Shown one piece after another: positions 11,357-25,048 of a stretch of 64,000 nucleotides of DNA (within the stretch, counting starts at the first letter, position 1; each line of letters starts with the position of its first letter). A program made the translations under genes and the position numbers. Under the pieces are notes generated by a model. The model was not told the origin of the DNA. It did not search any database and was given only the letters and a program-made list of their open reading frames with translations. This DNA is from Macrostomum hystrix (Eukaryota; Platyhelminthes; Macrostomidae). The stretch covers positions 994,001 through 1,058,000 of the forward strand of contig CATNEN010000035.1 of assembly GCA_950097015.1 (NCBI GenBank), read 5' to 3'.

Positions 11357-12489
11357 GGACAGGTGTAGATTAGAGACAGGTGTAGATTAGAGACAGGTGT
11401 AGATTAGGGACAGGTGTAGATTAGAGACAGGTGGAGACAGGTGTAGATTAGGGACAGTTGTAGATTAGGGACAGGTGTAGATTAGGGACAGGTGTAGATT
11501 AGGGACAGTTGTAGATTAGGGACAGGTGTAGATTAGAGACAGGTGTAGATTAGGGACAGGTGTAGATTAGAGACAGGTGTAGATTAGAGACAGGTGTAGA
11601 TTAGAGACAAGTGTAGATTAGGGACAGTTGTAGATTAGGGACAGGTGTAGATTAGAGACAGGTGGAGACAGGTGTAGATTAGGGACAGGTGTAGATTAGA
11701 GACAGGTGTAGATTAGGGACAGGTGTAGATTAGAGACAGGTGGAGACAGGTGTAGATTAGGGACAGTTGTAGATTAGGGACAGGTGTAGATTAGGGACAG
11801 GTGTAGATTAGGGACAGTTGTAGATTAGGGACAGGTGTAGATTAGAGACAGGTGTAGATTAGGGACAGGTGTAGATTAGGGACAGGTGTAGATTAGAGAC
11901 AGGTGGAGACAGGTGTAGATTAGGGACAGTTGTAGATTAGGGACAGGTGTAGATTAGGGACAGGTGTAGATTAGGGACAGTTGTAGATTAGGGACAGGTG
12001 TAGATTAGAGACAGGTGTAGATTAGGGACAGGTGTAGATTAGAGACAGGTGTAGATTAGAGACAGGTGTAGATTAGAGACAAGTGTAGATTAGGGACAGT
12101 TGTAGATTAGGGACAGGTGTAGATTAGAGACAGGTGGAGACAGGTGTAGATTAGGGACAGGTGTAGATTAGAGACAGGTGTAGATTAGGGACAGGTGTAG
12201 ATTAGAGACAGGTGGAGACAGGTGTAGATTAGGGACAGGTGTAGATTAGAGACAGGTGTAGATTAGGGACAGGTGTAGATTAGGGACAGGTGTAGATTAG
12301 AGACAGGTGTAGATTAGGGACAGGTGTAGATTAGGGACAGTTGTAGATTAGGGACAGGTGTAGATTAGAGACAGGTGTAGATTAGGGACAGGTGTAGATT
12401 AGAGACAGGTGTAGATTAGAGACAGGTGTAGATTAGGGACAGGTGGAGACAGGTGTAGATTAGGGACAGGTGTAGATTAGAGACAGGTG
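11357..12489. repeat. 17-bp minisatellite (GATTAGGGACAGGTGTA)
   Basis: About 65 tandem units alternating TTAGGG and TTAGAG forms, with interspersed shortened units (GACAGGTGGAGACAGG). Rare variants such as GAGACAAGTG recur about 472 bp apart (11604 and 12076), so the array contains a higher-order duplication. Confidence 0.95.
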
Positions 12490-13507
12490 CCCTATTAGAG
12501 ATAGGACAGACAGGACAGACAGGACAGACAAGTATTTTGAGTATGGAACGTGCGGTAGAGAAATCACAAATTTAATTGAGGTGAGACTGGGGTGGATAAG
12601 TTTATAATTTGGTCGTCATTTCAAGAACTTTAGAGAGCTCTGCTTCAGCTGCTACAATAGAATGAAAGAAGCAATGCAGCCATTGCCCCAGCAAAAACAC
12701 CTGGAGTTTCTATGGCATCTAAAAACAATAGCTTTCTTCTAATGAATACCTCAACATAGAACTTCTATGGCTGTTATCAATGTATAAAATCGACATATTG
12801 TGGGAAAATTCCGAGCTGTTCATTTTTACGCGAAAAAAATATTTCGACAAATGATGCTAGTTATTTGTTACACTCTTGTTTAAATTTCCGATCATCATTC
12901 TCTCTTTTTCAGACTGTCCTTATGCCTTCTCGCGCTTCTGCAATGAAAACATTCATATGCTACCTATTGCCTTCACTCTGCAACCCTGTTTTCTAAAACT
13001 TTGTTCTGTTCTCTCCCCTCCTTGCCCCGCTAAAACAGTTTTTTCTCAGATTTTCAGCCGAGTATAAAACAACCAAGCTCAGTGAGAAAAGTGCCAGCTA
13101 TTTCCGCTGGAAAAAAAATGCCCAGATCTGGTAGGATTAATCTCATTAGGAAGCGTGGAGCGGAGTATTTTGAAGGGGCAGATGCCCTGCTGTTTTACTG
13201 AGCGACAGACTCCCCCTAGCTACTTGACTGACAGTAGATCAGCTATGACTTCACTGAGAATGAGAAGCACTGGTGACTGGTGAGCTATTTGGCACAGGTG
13301 CATTGATAACAACAGAAAAAAAGCTGCAGGTGTAAAACTCCGGCAAACGAACTCGCGACGCGCCCCAGTGGCGTTCAAGAGGGTCTCACAGCGGGTGCGC
13401 TTCTCAACAATGCGTTCACGATTTTTTATGAATTATTTATTAGGCTGAGTCCGTGGAAATATTATCTTTTTTACTGTAAATGCTATTTCATTTTAAAACC
13501 TTTTTCT
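12490..13507. other. Spacer, no gene seen
   Basis: AT-rich up to about 13080, then mixed composition. The only long open frame (12876-13067, +) is low complexity and unconvincing. Confidence 0.45.
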
Positions 13508-13740
13508 TCCTCTCTCTCCATCTCTCCCCTCTCCTTCTCTCCCTCTCCTCTCTCCCCCTCCCTCTCCCTCTCTCCCCTCTCCTTCTCTCCCTCTCTCCTC
13601 TCTCCCTCTCTACTCTCTCCCCTCTCTCTCCTCTCTCCCCCTCTCTCCCTTTCTCCCTCTCTCCTCTCTCCCTCTCTCCTCTCTCCCTCTCCCTCTTTCT
13701 CCCTCTCTCCCCTCTCCCTCTCTCCCCCTCAACATCCCCT
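13508..13740. repeat. Polypyrimidine tract of CTCTCCC repeats
   Basis: About 230 bases of almost pure C/T on the plus strand. It is low complexity, with strong purine/pyrimidine strand asymmetry that could adopt triplex DNA. Confidence 0.95.
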
Positions 13741-14259
13741 TGATGAAAAGCGCAAAAGCTACATAAAATTGAAATCCCGATGCCTGCATTATAAAATGAT
13801 CCTCACGATAATTAATTTGCGTGCCTGCCTCATCTAGAAGTTTGAAGTTTTACTTTCCTTTCAAGAAACAAATAAAATAGCTTTTTGGTTGTAGAAAAAG
13901 CACGATGTTCATGTAAGTACTATCAAAGTGTGCAGTGAATTAGCAGTTTATAAAAACTGGGGCTAACACTGTCATAGCAACGTGCAATACCCAAGTACTG
14001 ACAAGCGAGCTTAAAAACAATGTTCTATTTAGTTGCTAGGATAAAAAAACTTTTATATACGAATTGCGAAGACATCCGCTTTCAGGCTCCCAGCGACACA
14101 GCTCGTATTTTGCTCACATGCTCATTTTTTCTGAGACAGATGTCGCGCTGTTTGAGTGGTTAAATTAAAAACATCTGCTAGAAATGCTGTGCTCAATAAA
14201 TGTTGAAAACTAACATTCTTCTTAAATTGCATTGGTAGGCGAGGCACAGCTCATGAGAA
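13741..14259. other. AT-rich spacer, no gene seen
   Basis: No coding region, RNA gene or repeat that I can support. Confidence 0.5.
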
Positions 14260-14885
14260 ACCCGAAACTTAAAACACTTGAAACTTAAAAAACCCGAAAA
14301 TTAAACAGCCAGAGACTTCAAAAACACGAAACATAAAAAACCAGAAACTTCAAAAACCCGAAACTTAAAAAACCGAAATTTTAAACACCAGAAACTTCAA
14401 AAACCAGAAACTTCAAAAAACCAGAAACTTCAAATACCAGAAACTTCAAAAACCAGAAACTTCAAAAACCCGAAACTTCAAAAACCAGAAACTTCAAAAA
14501 CCAGAAACTTCAAAAACCAGAAACTTCAAAAAGCCGAAACTTCAAAAAGCCGAAACTTCATAAAGCCGAAACTTCAAAAAGCCGAAACTTCAAAAACCAG
14601 AAACTTCAAAAACCAGAAACTTCAAAAACCAGAAACTTCAAAAACCAGAAACTTCAATAACCTGAAACTTCAAAAAGCCGAAACTTCAAAAACCTGAAAC
14701 TTCAAAAACCTGCAGAAACTTCAAAAACCTGAAACTTCAAAAACCTGCAGAAACTTAAAAAACCTGAAACTTCAAAAACCTGCAGAAACTTCAAAAACCT
14801 GAAACTTCAAAAACCTGAAACTTCAAAAACCAGAAACTTCAAGAAGACCCCGAAAAAACTCGAAACTTCTAAAATAACCCGAAAC
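14260..14885. repeat. 16-bp minisatellite (AAACTTCAAAAACCAG)
   Basis: About 38 units with variants CCAG, CCCG, GCCG and CCTG, plus a few longer CCTGCAG copies. It decays at both ends into imperfect copies. Confidence 0.93.
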
Positions 14886-15187
14886 TTCAGAAAACCCGAA
14901 ATAAAACCCCCGAAATTAAAAAAACCCTAAGCTTAAAAATTTATGAAATACGAAGAAAACCGAACTATCAGAAAAACCAGAAGCTGAAAAACTTTTAAAA
15001 CTTTAGAGAATTAGAAATTTCAAAAATTATTTCTTAACTTTGAAGTTTCATAACTAAACTTTAACAAACCGAAAGTTCCTGTGTGCTGTGGTCCTGTTAA
15101 AAAACAGGAAAATGAACAACAGGCCTTCAATTATAGCTTGGTGGTTGTTTAAAAACACAATTTCCTTAACAGACTGGCAAATTGGTT

Positions 15188-15189
<2 letters not shown>

Positions 15190-15227
<38 letters not shown>
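15190..15227. repeat. (TG)n microsatellite
   Basis: Dinucleotide run of about 38 bases. Confidence 0.95.
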
Positions 15228-16039
15228 GAGTATCTGAGAACAGTCTCAACTCAATTCATCTGCCTGGCTGACTCATGATCTTAATTACGAAAATGAAAAA
15301 GAAATGGCCAAGAATAGGAAGAAGAAAGAGCTGCCACACCTGGGGGGAGAAGCCGCATTGAGGACTGCATCAACTCAGCACGCCAGGCTACGACCATCCT
15401 TCTGCTCCGACACCCCCAGCCCCTGAGGGCGACTCAATTTTTTGTTGGCTTGGTTTGAGTTCGTTTTAGTTTGCGTGTTCGATTTTTTAGTCATGCAAGG
15501 AGGTTTTGGGAAACTAATGAAAGCATCTAGCTTGGCAACTGACACTATTATAGTTTCTTGAGTCCTACTAAGAAAAAATTGGGATCTACAGTAGCTAACT
15601 AAGGCAAGACAGATGCAGCAGTTTCAATTTCAAGTCTTATCTAATCGAAAGCTGTGAATGCTGTGAGTCGAGCATCCTATTTAGAATTCGGGTGATTTAT
15701 GGACAAGGAAGAGCTGTAACGTTTCTTGGAAAATTAATGAGTATAGCTGCCTAATCTGGTTAAATGCTTTCGATCACTGAAAAGAAACTTTTTTTATTCA
15801 TATCGGAAGTTTTCCATGCACAAAAAAACTAAACTAAACTAAAACTAAAAAACGGTAATAAGGCCCAGAGGCAATGCGAATTGTTTAAGAAGTGTCCACA
15901 GACAAAGAACTCCTAAAAAATATAGCCAAGAAAACTAAAGTGGAACAGAAATGTCTTCAAAATTCTTGAATAAGCTGCAGGTGACAGATATTTGAGACGG
16001 TCGAAGCTATCAATCTGCCTTTATCCTTGCAGCCACGTG

Positions 16040-16066
16040 CTGCTGCTGCTGCTGCTGCTGCTGCTG
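16040..16066. repeat. (CTG)9 microsatellite
   Basis: Nine perfect CTG triplets, not inside a recognised gene. Confidence 0.95.
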
Positions 16067-16305
16067 AGTATTTTCATTATTTAATCTCGTGACGTTCCGA
16101 TATGAGGAAAATGCTTAGAAAAATCTGAAAAGAAGGATCGATATTTGATGGATGATGATAACTGCAGTCAGATTTTTTCGAATGAATCATTCTAACTTAA
16201 TAGAATGAAATAATATATTATGGTACAGCCTACCATACAGCCAACTGTCTTACTTGTTCACTTGATAAATGTATTCTGAGGTCTAAACAATCTGACACAC
16301 TAATC

Positions 16306-17396
16306 AGATAGAGAGTGACATTGATAATCAGACAGAGAGAGAGAGTGACATTGATAATCAGACAGGGGGTGACATTGATTATCAGATAGAGAGTGACATT
16401 GATAATCAGACAGAGAGAGAGAGTGACATTGATAATCAGACAGGGGGTGACATTGATTATCAGATAGAGAGTGACATTGATAATCAGACAGGGGGTGACA
16501 TTGATTATCAGATAGAGAGTGACATTGATAATCAGACAGGGGGTGACATTGATTATCAGATAGAGAGTGACATTGATAATCAGACAGAGAGAGAGAGTGA
16601 CATTGATAATCAGACAGAGAGTGACATTGATAATCAGACAGAGTGACATTGATAATCAGACAGAGAGTGACATTGATAATCAGACAGAGAGTGACATTGA
16701 TAATCAGATAGAGAGTGACATTGATAATCAGACAGAGAGTGACATTGATAACCAGACAGAGAGTGACATTGATAATCAGACAGAGAGTGACATTGATAAT
16801 CAGACAGAGAGTGACATTGATAACCAGACAGAGAGTGACATTGATAACCAGACAGAGAGTGACATTGATAATCAGACAGAGAGTGACATTGATAACCAGA
16901 CAGAGAGTGACATTGATAATCAGACAGAGAGTGACATTGATAACCAGACAGAGAGTGACATTGATAATCAGACAGAGAGTGACATTGATAATCAGATAGA
17001 GAGTGACATTGATAATCAGATAGAGAAGTGACATTGATAATCAGATAGAGAAGTGACATTGATAATCAGATAGTGGGTGACATTGATAATCAGATAGAGA
17101 GTGAAATTGATAATCAGACAGAGAGTGACATTGATAATCAGACAGAGAGTGACATTGATAATCAGACAGAGAGTGACATTGATAATCAGATAGAGAGTGA
17201 CATTGATAATCAGATAGAGAAGTGACATTGATAATCAGATAGAGAAGTGACATTGATAATCAGATAGTGGGTGACATTGATAATCAGATAGAGAGTGAAA
17301 TTGATAATCAGACAGAGAGTGACATTGATAATCAGACAGAGAGTGACATTGATAATCAGACAGAGAGTGACATTGATAATCAGATAGAGAGTGACA
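16306..17396. repeat. 24-bp minisatellite (GTGACATTGATAATCAGACA)
   Basis: About 45 units. The left third carries GGGGG variants and longer GAGAGAGA copies. Near 17020-17396 a block of about 190 bp is duplicated, marked by the pattern AGAAGTG twice followed by AGTGGGTG. All six frames stay open for long stretches, which is an artefact of the repeat. Confidence 0.95.
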
Positions 17397-20074
17397 TTTA
17401 TAAGACTGAATGGTATAGGGGCAAATACACGAAAGGGTGTTACATTGGAAGAGAGACACAGAGTGACACATACAGTATGGAATGCATTTTTGATCATAAG
17501 TCGACCGAGATATATATGCCAAAATATTTCCAGACGCTGTGAAAAATAAAAATAGATAGAAAAAACGGAGACAGAAGGATAGATACGAGTCTGGACCCAC
17601 TCTGTTTGCTTTCCTGTAAAGGATCAGGCCTCTAAAAATAATCTTGAGCGATAGTTCCATTCTGCTCTGCTCAACTGTATTAAAGCTCAAGCGATTGCGT
17701 CACGTCCCCGCCTCGTTCGTCATCAATCCTAGGTCTGTCTGTCTGTCAGAATCCCGGGCTCAATGGTCGTGGCAATGGGCGTCAGACAAACACAGCTGGG
17801 ACTCAGAATGATTTCGCTTCAACTCAGAAGAAAACGCCGCGATTCCCTATTCTAGGATTGGACCTGCGTCCGACGTGTGTCAAATACAGACGAGAGTTCG
17901 GATCCGACCCCTGACCCACCGATTCAATACGCAATCAGTTCTATATGGGTGTTAGTCTGCAACTTAGGGAATGCTACACACACAAACATACCTGTTGCAG
18001 AGTGATTTCACACTGGGTCTCACTCCACTCATTCTATGAGATTCACTTTGTCGTCCATTGAGATTCACTCCCAATCTCATCCATTGAGATTCACTCCCAA
18101 TCTCATCCATTGAGATTCACTCCCAATCTCATCCATTGAGATTCACTCCCAATCTCATCCATTGAGATTCACTCTCAATCTCATCCATTGAGATTCACTC
18201 CCAATCTCATCTATTGAGATTCCCTACCAATATCGTCACATCATGAGTAAAGTCAGATAGGCAGTGAGCTTGCGATTTAGTTGCTATGCTCTAGTAATTC
18301 CGTGGTTATGTCACAGGTCAGCTGTCAAAATGTCAAAACAGTTTTCTTCGCTAACTTTCGGAAACGTCAATTCGAATGAATAAACAAAACAGAAACACAC
18401 AGCCTGTCGGATGTTCTGTTTGTTTAACGTTAGTAATCTGCATTTGATTAAGGAATTGAAATAAAAATTATACAGTGCACATGCTTGAGCACGTTTGAGT
18501 AGCGAAGAGTTGCAAAAGTCGGTTGGTGACTCTGCAACAAAAAGCAGAAAAATCCAGAACCACGGAAATTTATTGATTTGAAGTCCTGTTTGTCCTAATT
18601 ATTATAATCCTGCCAGACCTGAGCATCTTTAGTTACCTATTAAATAAAGTTGCTGAAGTGGGGCGTTTGTTAAAATTCGGATTTCCTTGTTTGCCAACCA
18701 TTTTGAGCTGAGGGTGGCTGCCTTACTCACGCCGATCCGGAAAACTCCCCGCAACGGCTGCCTCGCCTTATCCCCCCCTCTGTGAGAGCACACTTGAGAA
18801 ACACTGCTCTAACTGAGACCTTTACTCAACCCTCTGGGTCAGAGAGACGGCTGCACACGACTGGAGGTGTAGCCGTAAATAGGTCTGGAAGTGTTGGAAG
18901 TGTTGAGTAGGTTTCTAGTAAATGCTCTTCTACTAAAAGCAGGCGGGCGCTCGCCCCCCAGAAGAAGTTGACACCCGTCAAGGAGAGCGGCTTGAGTTTG
19001 GGTGGAGCATTTCAGAGTCGGAACTTGAGTAAAGTGTTGTGAGAGCATTGTGCTCTGGGAGGGCGGGGCACATTCGGGTAGCCAATCCCGAGACCCAATT
19101 TCAAATCCTGGCTTTGCCAACTCAAATAAGCCATAGCGTCATGATATTTGACAGACTATGCTCAAACTGTCATGCAGTTCAAGCTATGGGAAAAAGAGGG
19201 CTCACTACGGAATATATTTTCCTAGAAATTAGACTTCAAGGGTCCAGCTTTCACTTCTCTCTATTGCAGGCCGGGTCATGGGTGGGGCCCAAGCTACTCA
19301 ATTGAGTATGGGAGCACAAAGTGGTTTTCACATTTTTATAGGGCCTCTTCAGCGGACACAACCAAAGTTTTGACAGCCGCTGGATCGATGCGGTATATAA
19401 TTTATTTGAGTTTTGCAATTTTTTTCGACATTGACAAGGGGCCTGATGAATGGGGTGAGACTATTGGGTCTTTAAAGCAAGTTACGCAAGTTTATTGCTT
19501 GCCTGTCAGTTATGAAGCCTCATGTACATAGCCTAACAGTTATTTTGCAAGACAGTTTAAAATAAACGTGTCAGCTTCGGCGTTGTCCCACCAGGTCCTA
19601 GATCCAGAATTCCACGATACAACTGAGCAGCGTGAGCAGTGTCAAGTTTTTTGCTCGTGGCATTAGTCATGCTGGTCTATTCCCATTTTGGGATATCACA
19701 TTACTAGGGTCTTTGTCACCTTCTCAAACTCTACAGCAGCGAAATGTTGCACAAATTAATGAAGCATTTCGATGGAAGAAGAAGCAAAGGAATTTGTTTC
19801 TTCTATTCGGCATTTTCTGTGCCACGTGGGTCCAATTTTTTTATCAAAAGGGAATCGATATCAACAGACCCTTCAATTCTGATAAAATCATATCATAATT
19901 AATTTTCTAAGCGCAATGTTGACTTAAATATCTTTCATCGAAAAGCCACTAATTTAATTTGCTGGCATTAAATTTCTTTTATGGAGGAAATCGCGTTAGA
20001 AGAACAGCATTAGTCAAATACTGCTGTGTAGCGAACAGAAAAGCGACGAGACTCCAGCAAGAACCGCACTAAGT
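17397..20074. other. Spacer, no supportable gene; 26-bp repeat inside
   Basis: It contains a short 26-bp tandem repeat (18040-18236). A tRNA-like patch at 19060-19110 (+) with B-box-like TTTCAAATCC resembles a second patch near 22150-22200 and may be an old SINE. No coding region is supported. Confidence 0.4.
18040..18236. repeat. 26-bp tandem repeat, about 7 copies
   Basis: Units contain CCATTGAGATTCACTCCCAA. Outer copies are diverged. Confidence 0.95.
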
Positions 20075-21804
20075 ATTAGCGAATCGAATCAAGAATCGTA
20101 GCTAGAATCGAACCAAGAATCGTAGCTAGAGTCGAATGAAGAATCGTAGCTGGAATCGAATGAAGAATCGTAGCTGGAATCGAATAAAGAATCGTAGCTA
20201 GAATCGAATGAAGAATCGTAGCTGGAATCGAACCAAGAATCGTAGCTAGAGTCGAATGAAGAATCGTAGCTAGAATCGAACCAAGAATCGTAGCTAGAGT
20301 CGAATGAAGAATTGTAGCTGGAATCGAATGAAGAATCGTAGCTGGAATCGAATCAAGAATCGTAGCTGGAATCTAATCAAGAATCGTAGCTAGAATCGAA
20401 TCAAGAATCGTAGCTAGAATCTAACCAAGAATCGTAGCTGGAGTCGATTCAAGAATCGTAGCTAGAATCGAATCAAGAATCGTAGCTAGAGTCGAATCAA
20501 GAATCGTAGCTGGAATCGAATGAAGAATCCTAGCTAGAATCGAATCAAGAATCGTACCTGGAATCGAATCAAGAATCGTACCTGGAATCGAATCAAGAAT
20601 CGTAGCCGGAATCGAATCAAGAATCGTAGCTAGAATCGAATCAAGAATCGTAGCTGGAATCGAATAAAGAATCGTAGCTAGAATCGAATGAAGAATCGTA
20701 GCTGGAATCGAATCAAGAATCGTAGCTAGAGTCGAATGAAGAATCGTAGCTAGAATCGAACCAAGAATCGTAGCTAGAGTCGAATGAAGAATTGTAGCTG
20801 GAATCGAATGAAGAATCGTAGCTGGAATCGAATCAAGAATCGTAGCTGGAATCTAATCAAGAATCGTAGCTAGAATCGAATCAAGAATCGTAGCTAGAAT
20901 CTAACCAAGAATCCTAGCTGGAGTCGATTCAAGAATCGTAGCTGGAATCGAATCAAGAATCGTATCTGGAATCGAATCAAGAATCGTAGCTGGAATCGAA
21001 TCAAGAATCGTAGCTGGAATCGAATCAAGAATCGTAGCTGGAATCGAATCAAGAATCGTAGCTGGAATCGAATCAAGAATCGTAGCTGGAATCGAATCAA
21101 GAATCGTAGCTGGAATCGAATCAAGAATCGTAGCTGGAATCGAATCAAGAATCGTAGCTGGAATCGAATCAAGAATCGTAGCTGGAATCGAATCAAGAAT
21201 CGTAGCTAGAATCGAACCAAGAATCGTAGCTGGAATCGAATCAAGAATCGTAGCTAGAATCGAACCAAGAATCGTAGCTGGAATCGAATCAAGAATCGTA
21301 GCTAGAATCGAATGAAGAATCGTAGCTAGAGTCGAATCAAGAATCGTAGCTGGAATCGAATGAAGAATTGCAGCTAGAATCGAATGAAGAATCGTAGCTA
21401 GAGTCGAATCAAGAATCGTAGCTGGAATCGAATGAAGAATTGCAGCTAGAATCGAATGAAGAATCGTAGCTAGAGTCGAATCAAGAATCGTACCTGGAAT
21501 CGAATCAAGAATCGTAGCTGGAATCGAATCAAGAATCGTAGCTAGAATCGAATGAAGAATCGTAGCTAGAGTCGAATCAAGAATCGTAGCTGGAATCGAA
21601 TGAAGAATTGCAGCTAGAATCGAATGAAGAATCGTAGCTAGAGTCGAATCAAGAATCGTAGCTGGAATCGAATGAAGAATTGCAGCTAGAATCGAATGAA
21701 GAATCGTAGCTAGAGTCGAATCAAGAATCGTACCTGGAATCGAATCAAGAATCGTAGCTGGAATCGAATCAAGAATCGTAGCTGGAGTCGAATCAAGAAT
21801 CGTA
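20075..21804. repeat. 24-bp minisatellite (AATCAAGAATCGTAGCTGGA)
   Basis: About 72 units with higher-order structure. Block 21301-21540 is repeated identically at 21541-21780 (240 bp), and lines near 20221-20400 recur at 20701-20880 (480 bp). It shares AGAATCGTAGCT with the array at 22793-25048. Confidence 0.95.
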
Positions 21805-22792
21805 AACTCTATCTATGTAAACTGTAGCAGTGGCTAATTGACAGGAACCCAGTTCCAATTAGCTAAAATCCAACAATGCGAAGTGATTTACAATGCAAAA
21901 GTTAAGCTGGGGAAATCTCTGAATCATCACATTTTACATCATAAGTCACAAAAGCCTTCTTTCAAGTGAGCGACTGTGTCCATTTGTGGTTGTAGATTTC
22001 TGCTTTTAGGCTGGCAGCCAATATTTTTTGGCTTTCCGATTCCATCACTTGAAGCCCCTCACTAAATTCATTGCTAAAGTCTTGAAGCAGAGAATTAGTA
22101 GATGTAGGAATGGCTACAAAGAAATTAGTTGCTAAGGGAAGCCGGCAAGGAATTTTGAAACTCTGGGAGACAGGCGGGCGATCTTGTTAGCCCCGGTTCA
22201 AATCCCGTTCGCGTGGGAAAAGAGGAGGCCATCCCCGCCCAGTTTCCGAAATGATACTTTCAGTTCAAACTTCGGGTCCACCTGCCGTGTTGTTCTACCT
22301 GAAGTTAGTCCTATTAGTCCGGGACAAAAAGAAAAGAGATTTCCTATCAAAATCTTCTGAAAAATTCTGGACTCCATCTGCTTTAGGAGGCTGGACGTTA
22401 ATCCAGCAAATTGCTTCTTCAAGCAATGTTCCAACCCAAGCAATGGAATTTGCTAAAAGCGTGTCCTTGGCCCGAAACAGTTTCCCTGCGAAAGACCATC
22501 TGGCAGCAAGGATTAACGATTCACTGACACCCCACCGTCCATGTGTGTTCAGTTTCAATCAGAAATAGAGCAGCGATGCGAACCAACCCGCGTCTCTGCC
22601 CTCAGGGGTCATGGCTGGGTGGCACTTTTCTACAATACTTACTCTCACTTTCTGCTGATGAGATTGAAGTGCTACCTTAGCTGAGCCTGCTACTGCGGCT
22701 GCTCGAGTTTGATACAGGAGATTCAAACTCTGCTTCATTCCATTATCGATCGAGCTTGATACATTTCCAATCATAGCAAATATCGTAGGAGG
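21805..22792. other. Spacer between two related arrays
   Basis: No gene supported. It holds a tRNA-like B box (GGTTCAAATCCC, near 22196). Its right part (about 22571-22690) is similar to 25107-25225 on the far side of the next array. Confidence 0.45.
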
Positions 22793-25048
22793 CTAGAATC
22801 GCAGCAAGAATCGCAGCTAGAATCGCACCAAGAATCGTAGATAGAATCGCAGCTAGAATCGCAGCAAGAATCGCAACAAGAACGGTAGCTAGAATCGCAG
22901 CAAGAATCGTAGCTAGAATCGCAGCAAGAATCGCAGCTATAATCGCAACTTGAATCGTAACTAGAATAGCAATAAGAATCGCGCATATAATCGAAGCTAG
23001 AATCGCAGCAAGACTCATAGCTAGAATCGCAGCTAGAATCGCAGCTAGAATCGCAGCTATAATCGCAACTTGAATCGTAACTAGAATAGCAATAAGAATC
23101 GCGCATATAATCGAAGCTAGAATCGCAGCAAGACTCGTAGCTAGAATCGCAGCTAGAATCGCAGCAAGAATCGCAGCTAGAATCGCACCAAGAATCGTAG
23201 ATAGAATCGCAGCTAGAATCGCAGCAAGAATCGCAACAAGAACGGTAGCTAGAATCGCAGCAAGAATCGTAGCTAGAATCGCAGCAAGAATCGCAGCTAT
23301 AATCGCAACTTGAATCGTAACTAGAATAGCAATAAGAATCGCGCATATAATCGAAGCTAGAATCGCAGCAAGACTCATAGCTAGAATCGCAGCTAGAATC
23401 GCAGCTAGAATCGCAGCTAGAATCGCAACTTGAATCGTAACTAGAATAGCAATAAGAATCGCGCATATAATCGAAGCTAGAATCGCAGCAAGACTCATAG
23501 CTAGAATCGCAGCTAGAATCGCAGCTAGAATCGCAGCTATAATCGCAACTTGAATCGTAACTAGAATAGCAATAAGAATCGCGCATATAATCGAAGCTAG
23601 AATCGCAGCAAGACTCGTAGCTAGAATCGCAGCTAGAATCGCAGCAAGAATCGCAGCTAGAATCGCACCAAGAATCGTAGATAGAATCGCAGCTAGAATC
23701 GCAGCAAGAATCGCAACAAGAACGGTAGCTAGAATCGCAGCAAGAATCGTAGCTAGAATCGCAGCAAGAATCGCAGCTATAATCGCAACTTGAATCGTAA
23801 CTAGAATAGCAATAAGAATCGCGCATATAATCGAAGCTAGAATCGCAGCAAGACTCATAGCTAGAATCGCAGCTAGAATCGCAGCTAGAATCGCAGCTAT
23901 AATCGCAACTTGAATCGTAACTAGAATAGCAATAAGAATCGCGCATATAATCGAAGCTAGAATCGCAGCAAGACTCGTAGCTAGAATCGCAGCTAGAATC
24001 GCAGCAAGAATCGCAGCTAGAATCGCACCAAGAATCGTAGATAGAATCGCAGCTAGAATCGCAGCAAGAATCGCAACAAGAACGGTAGCTAGAATCGCAG
24101 CAAGAATCGTAGCTAGAATCGCAGCAAGAATCGCAGCTATAATCGCAACTTGAATCGTAACTAGAATAGCAATAAGAATCGCGCATATAATCGAAGCTAG
24201 AATCGCAGCAAGACTCATAGCTAGAATCGCAGCTAGAATCGCAGCTAGAATCGCAGCTAGAATCGCAACTTGAATCGTAACTAGAATAGCAATAAGAATC
24301 GCGCATATAATCGAAGCTAGAATCGCAGCAAGACTCGTAGCTAGAATTGCAGCAAGAATCGCAACAAGAACGGTAGCGAGAATCGCAGCAAGAATTGTAG
24401 CTAGAATAGCAGCAAGAATCGCAGCAAGAATCGCAGCTAGAATCGGAGCTAGAGTAGCAATAAGAATCGCAGCAAGAATCGCAACAAGAACGGTAGCGAG
24501 AATCGCAGCAAGAATCGTAGCTAGAATCGCAGCTAGAATCGCAGCTACAATCGCAGCTAGAATCGCAGCAAGAATCGCAACAAGAACGGTAGCGAGAATC
24601 GCAGCAAGAATCGTAGCTAGAATCGCAGCAAGAATCGCAGCAAGAATCGCAGCAAGAATCGCAGCTAGAATCGCAGCAAGAATCGCAACAAGAACGGTAG
24701 CGAGAATCGCAGCAAGAATCGTAGCTAGAATCGCAGCAAGAATCGCAGCAAGAATCGCAGCTAGAATCGGAGCTAGAGTAGCAATAAGAATTGTAGTAAG
24801 AATCGCAACAAGAACCGTAGCTAGAATCGCAGCAAGAATCGTAGCTAGAATCGCAGCAAGAATCGCAGCTAGAATCGCAGCAGGAATCTTAGATAGAATC
24901 GCAGCAAGAATCGCAGCAAGAATCGCAGCAAGAATCGCAGCAAGAATCGCAGCAAGAATCGCAGCAAGAATCGCAGCAAGAATCGCAGCAAGAATCGCAG
25001 CAAGAATCGCAGCAAGAATCGCAGCAAGAATCTTAGATAGAATTGCAG
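22793..25048. repeat. 12-bp satellite in 120/240-bp higher-order units
   Basis: Monomers of 12 bp (AGAATCGCAGCT, AGAATCGCAGCA). A marker segment GCGCATATAATCGAAGC recurs at 22981, 23101, 23341, 23461, 23581, 23821, 23941, 24181 and 24301, giving spacings of 120 and 240 bp. The right end (from about 24900) is near-pure monomer. Two minus-strand frames stay open for about 500 codons, one Ala/Ile-rich and one Ser/Asp/Cys-rich. Both are artefacts of a 12-bp unit. Confidence 0.96.

Larger units (their letters stand above)
14886..16305. other. Spacer with two microsatellites
   Basis: No gene seen. It contains a (TG)n run at 15190-15227, a short AAACT run near 15825-15850, and nine CTG triplets at 16040-16066. 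Confidence 0.5.

Noticed and set aside
22743-24306. Two overlapping frames of about 500 codons, one hydrophobic and one Cys/Ser/Asp-rich
   Set aside because: Artefacts of a 12-bp monomer; two overlapping frames on the same strand are equally open.
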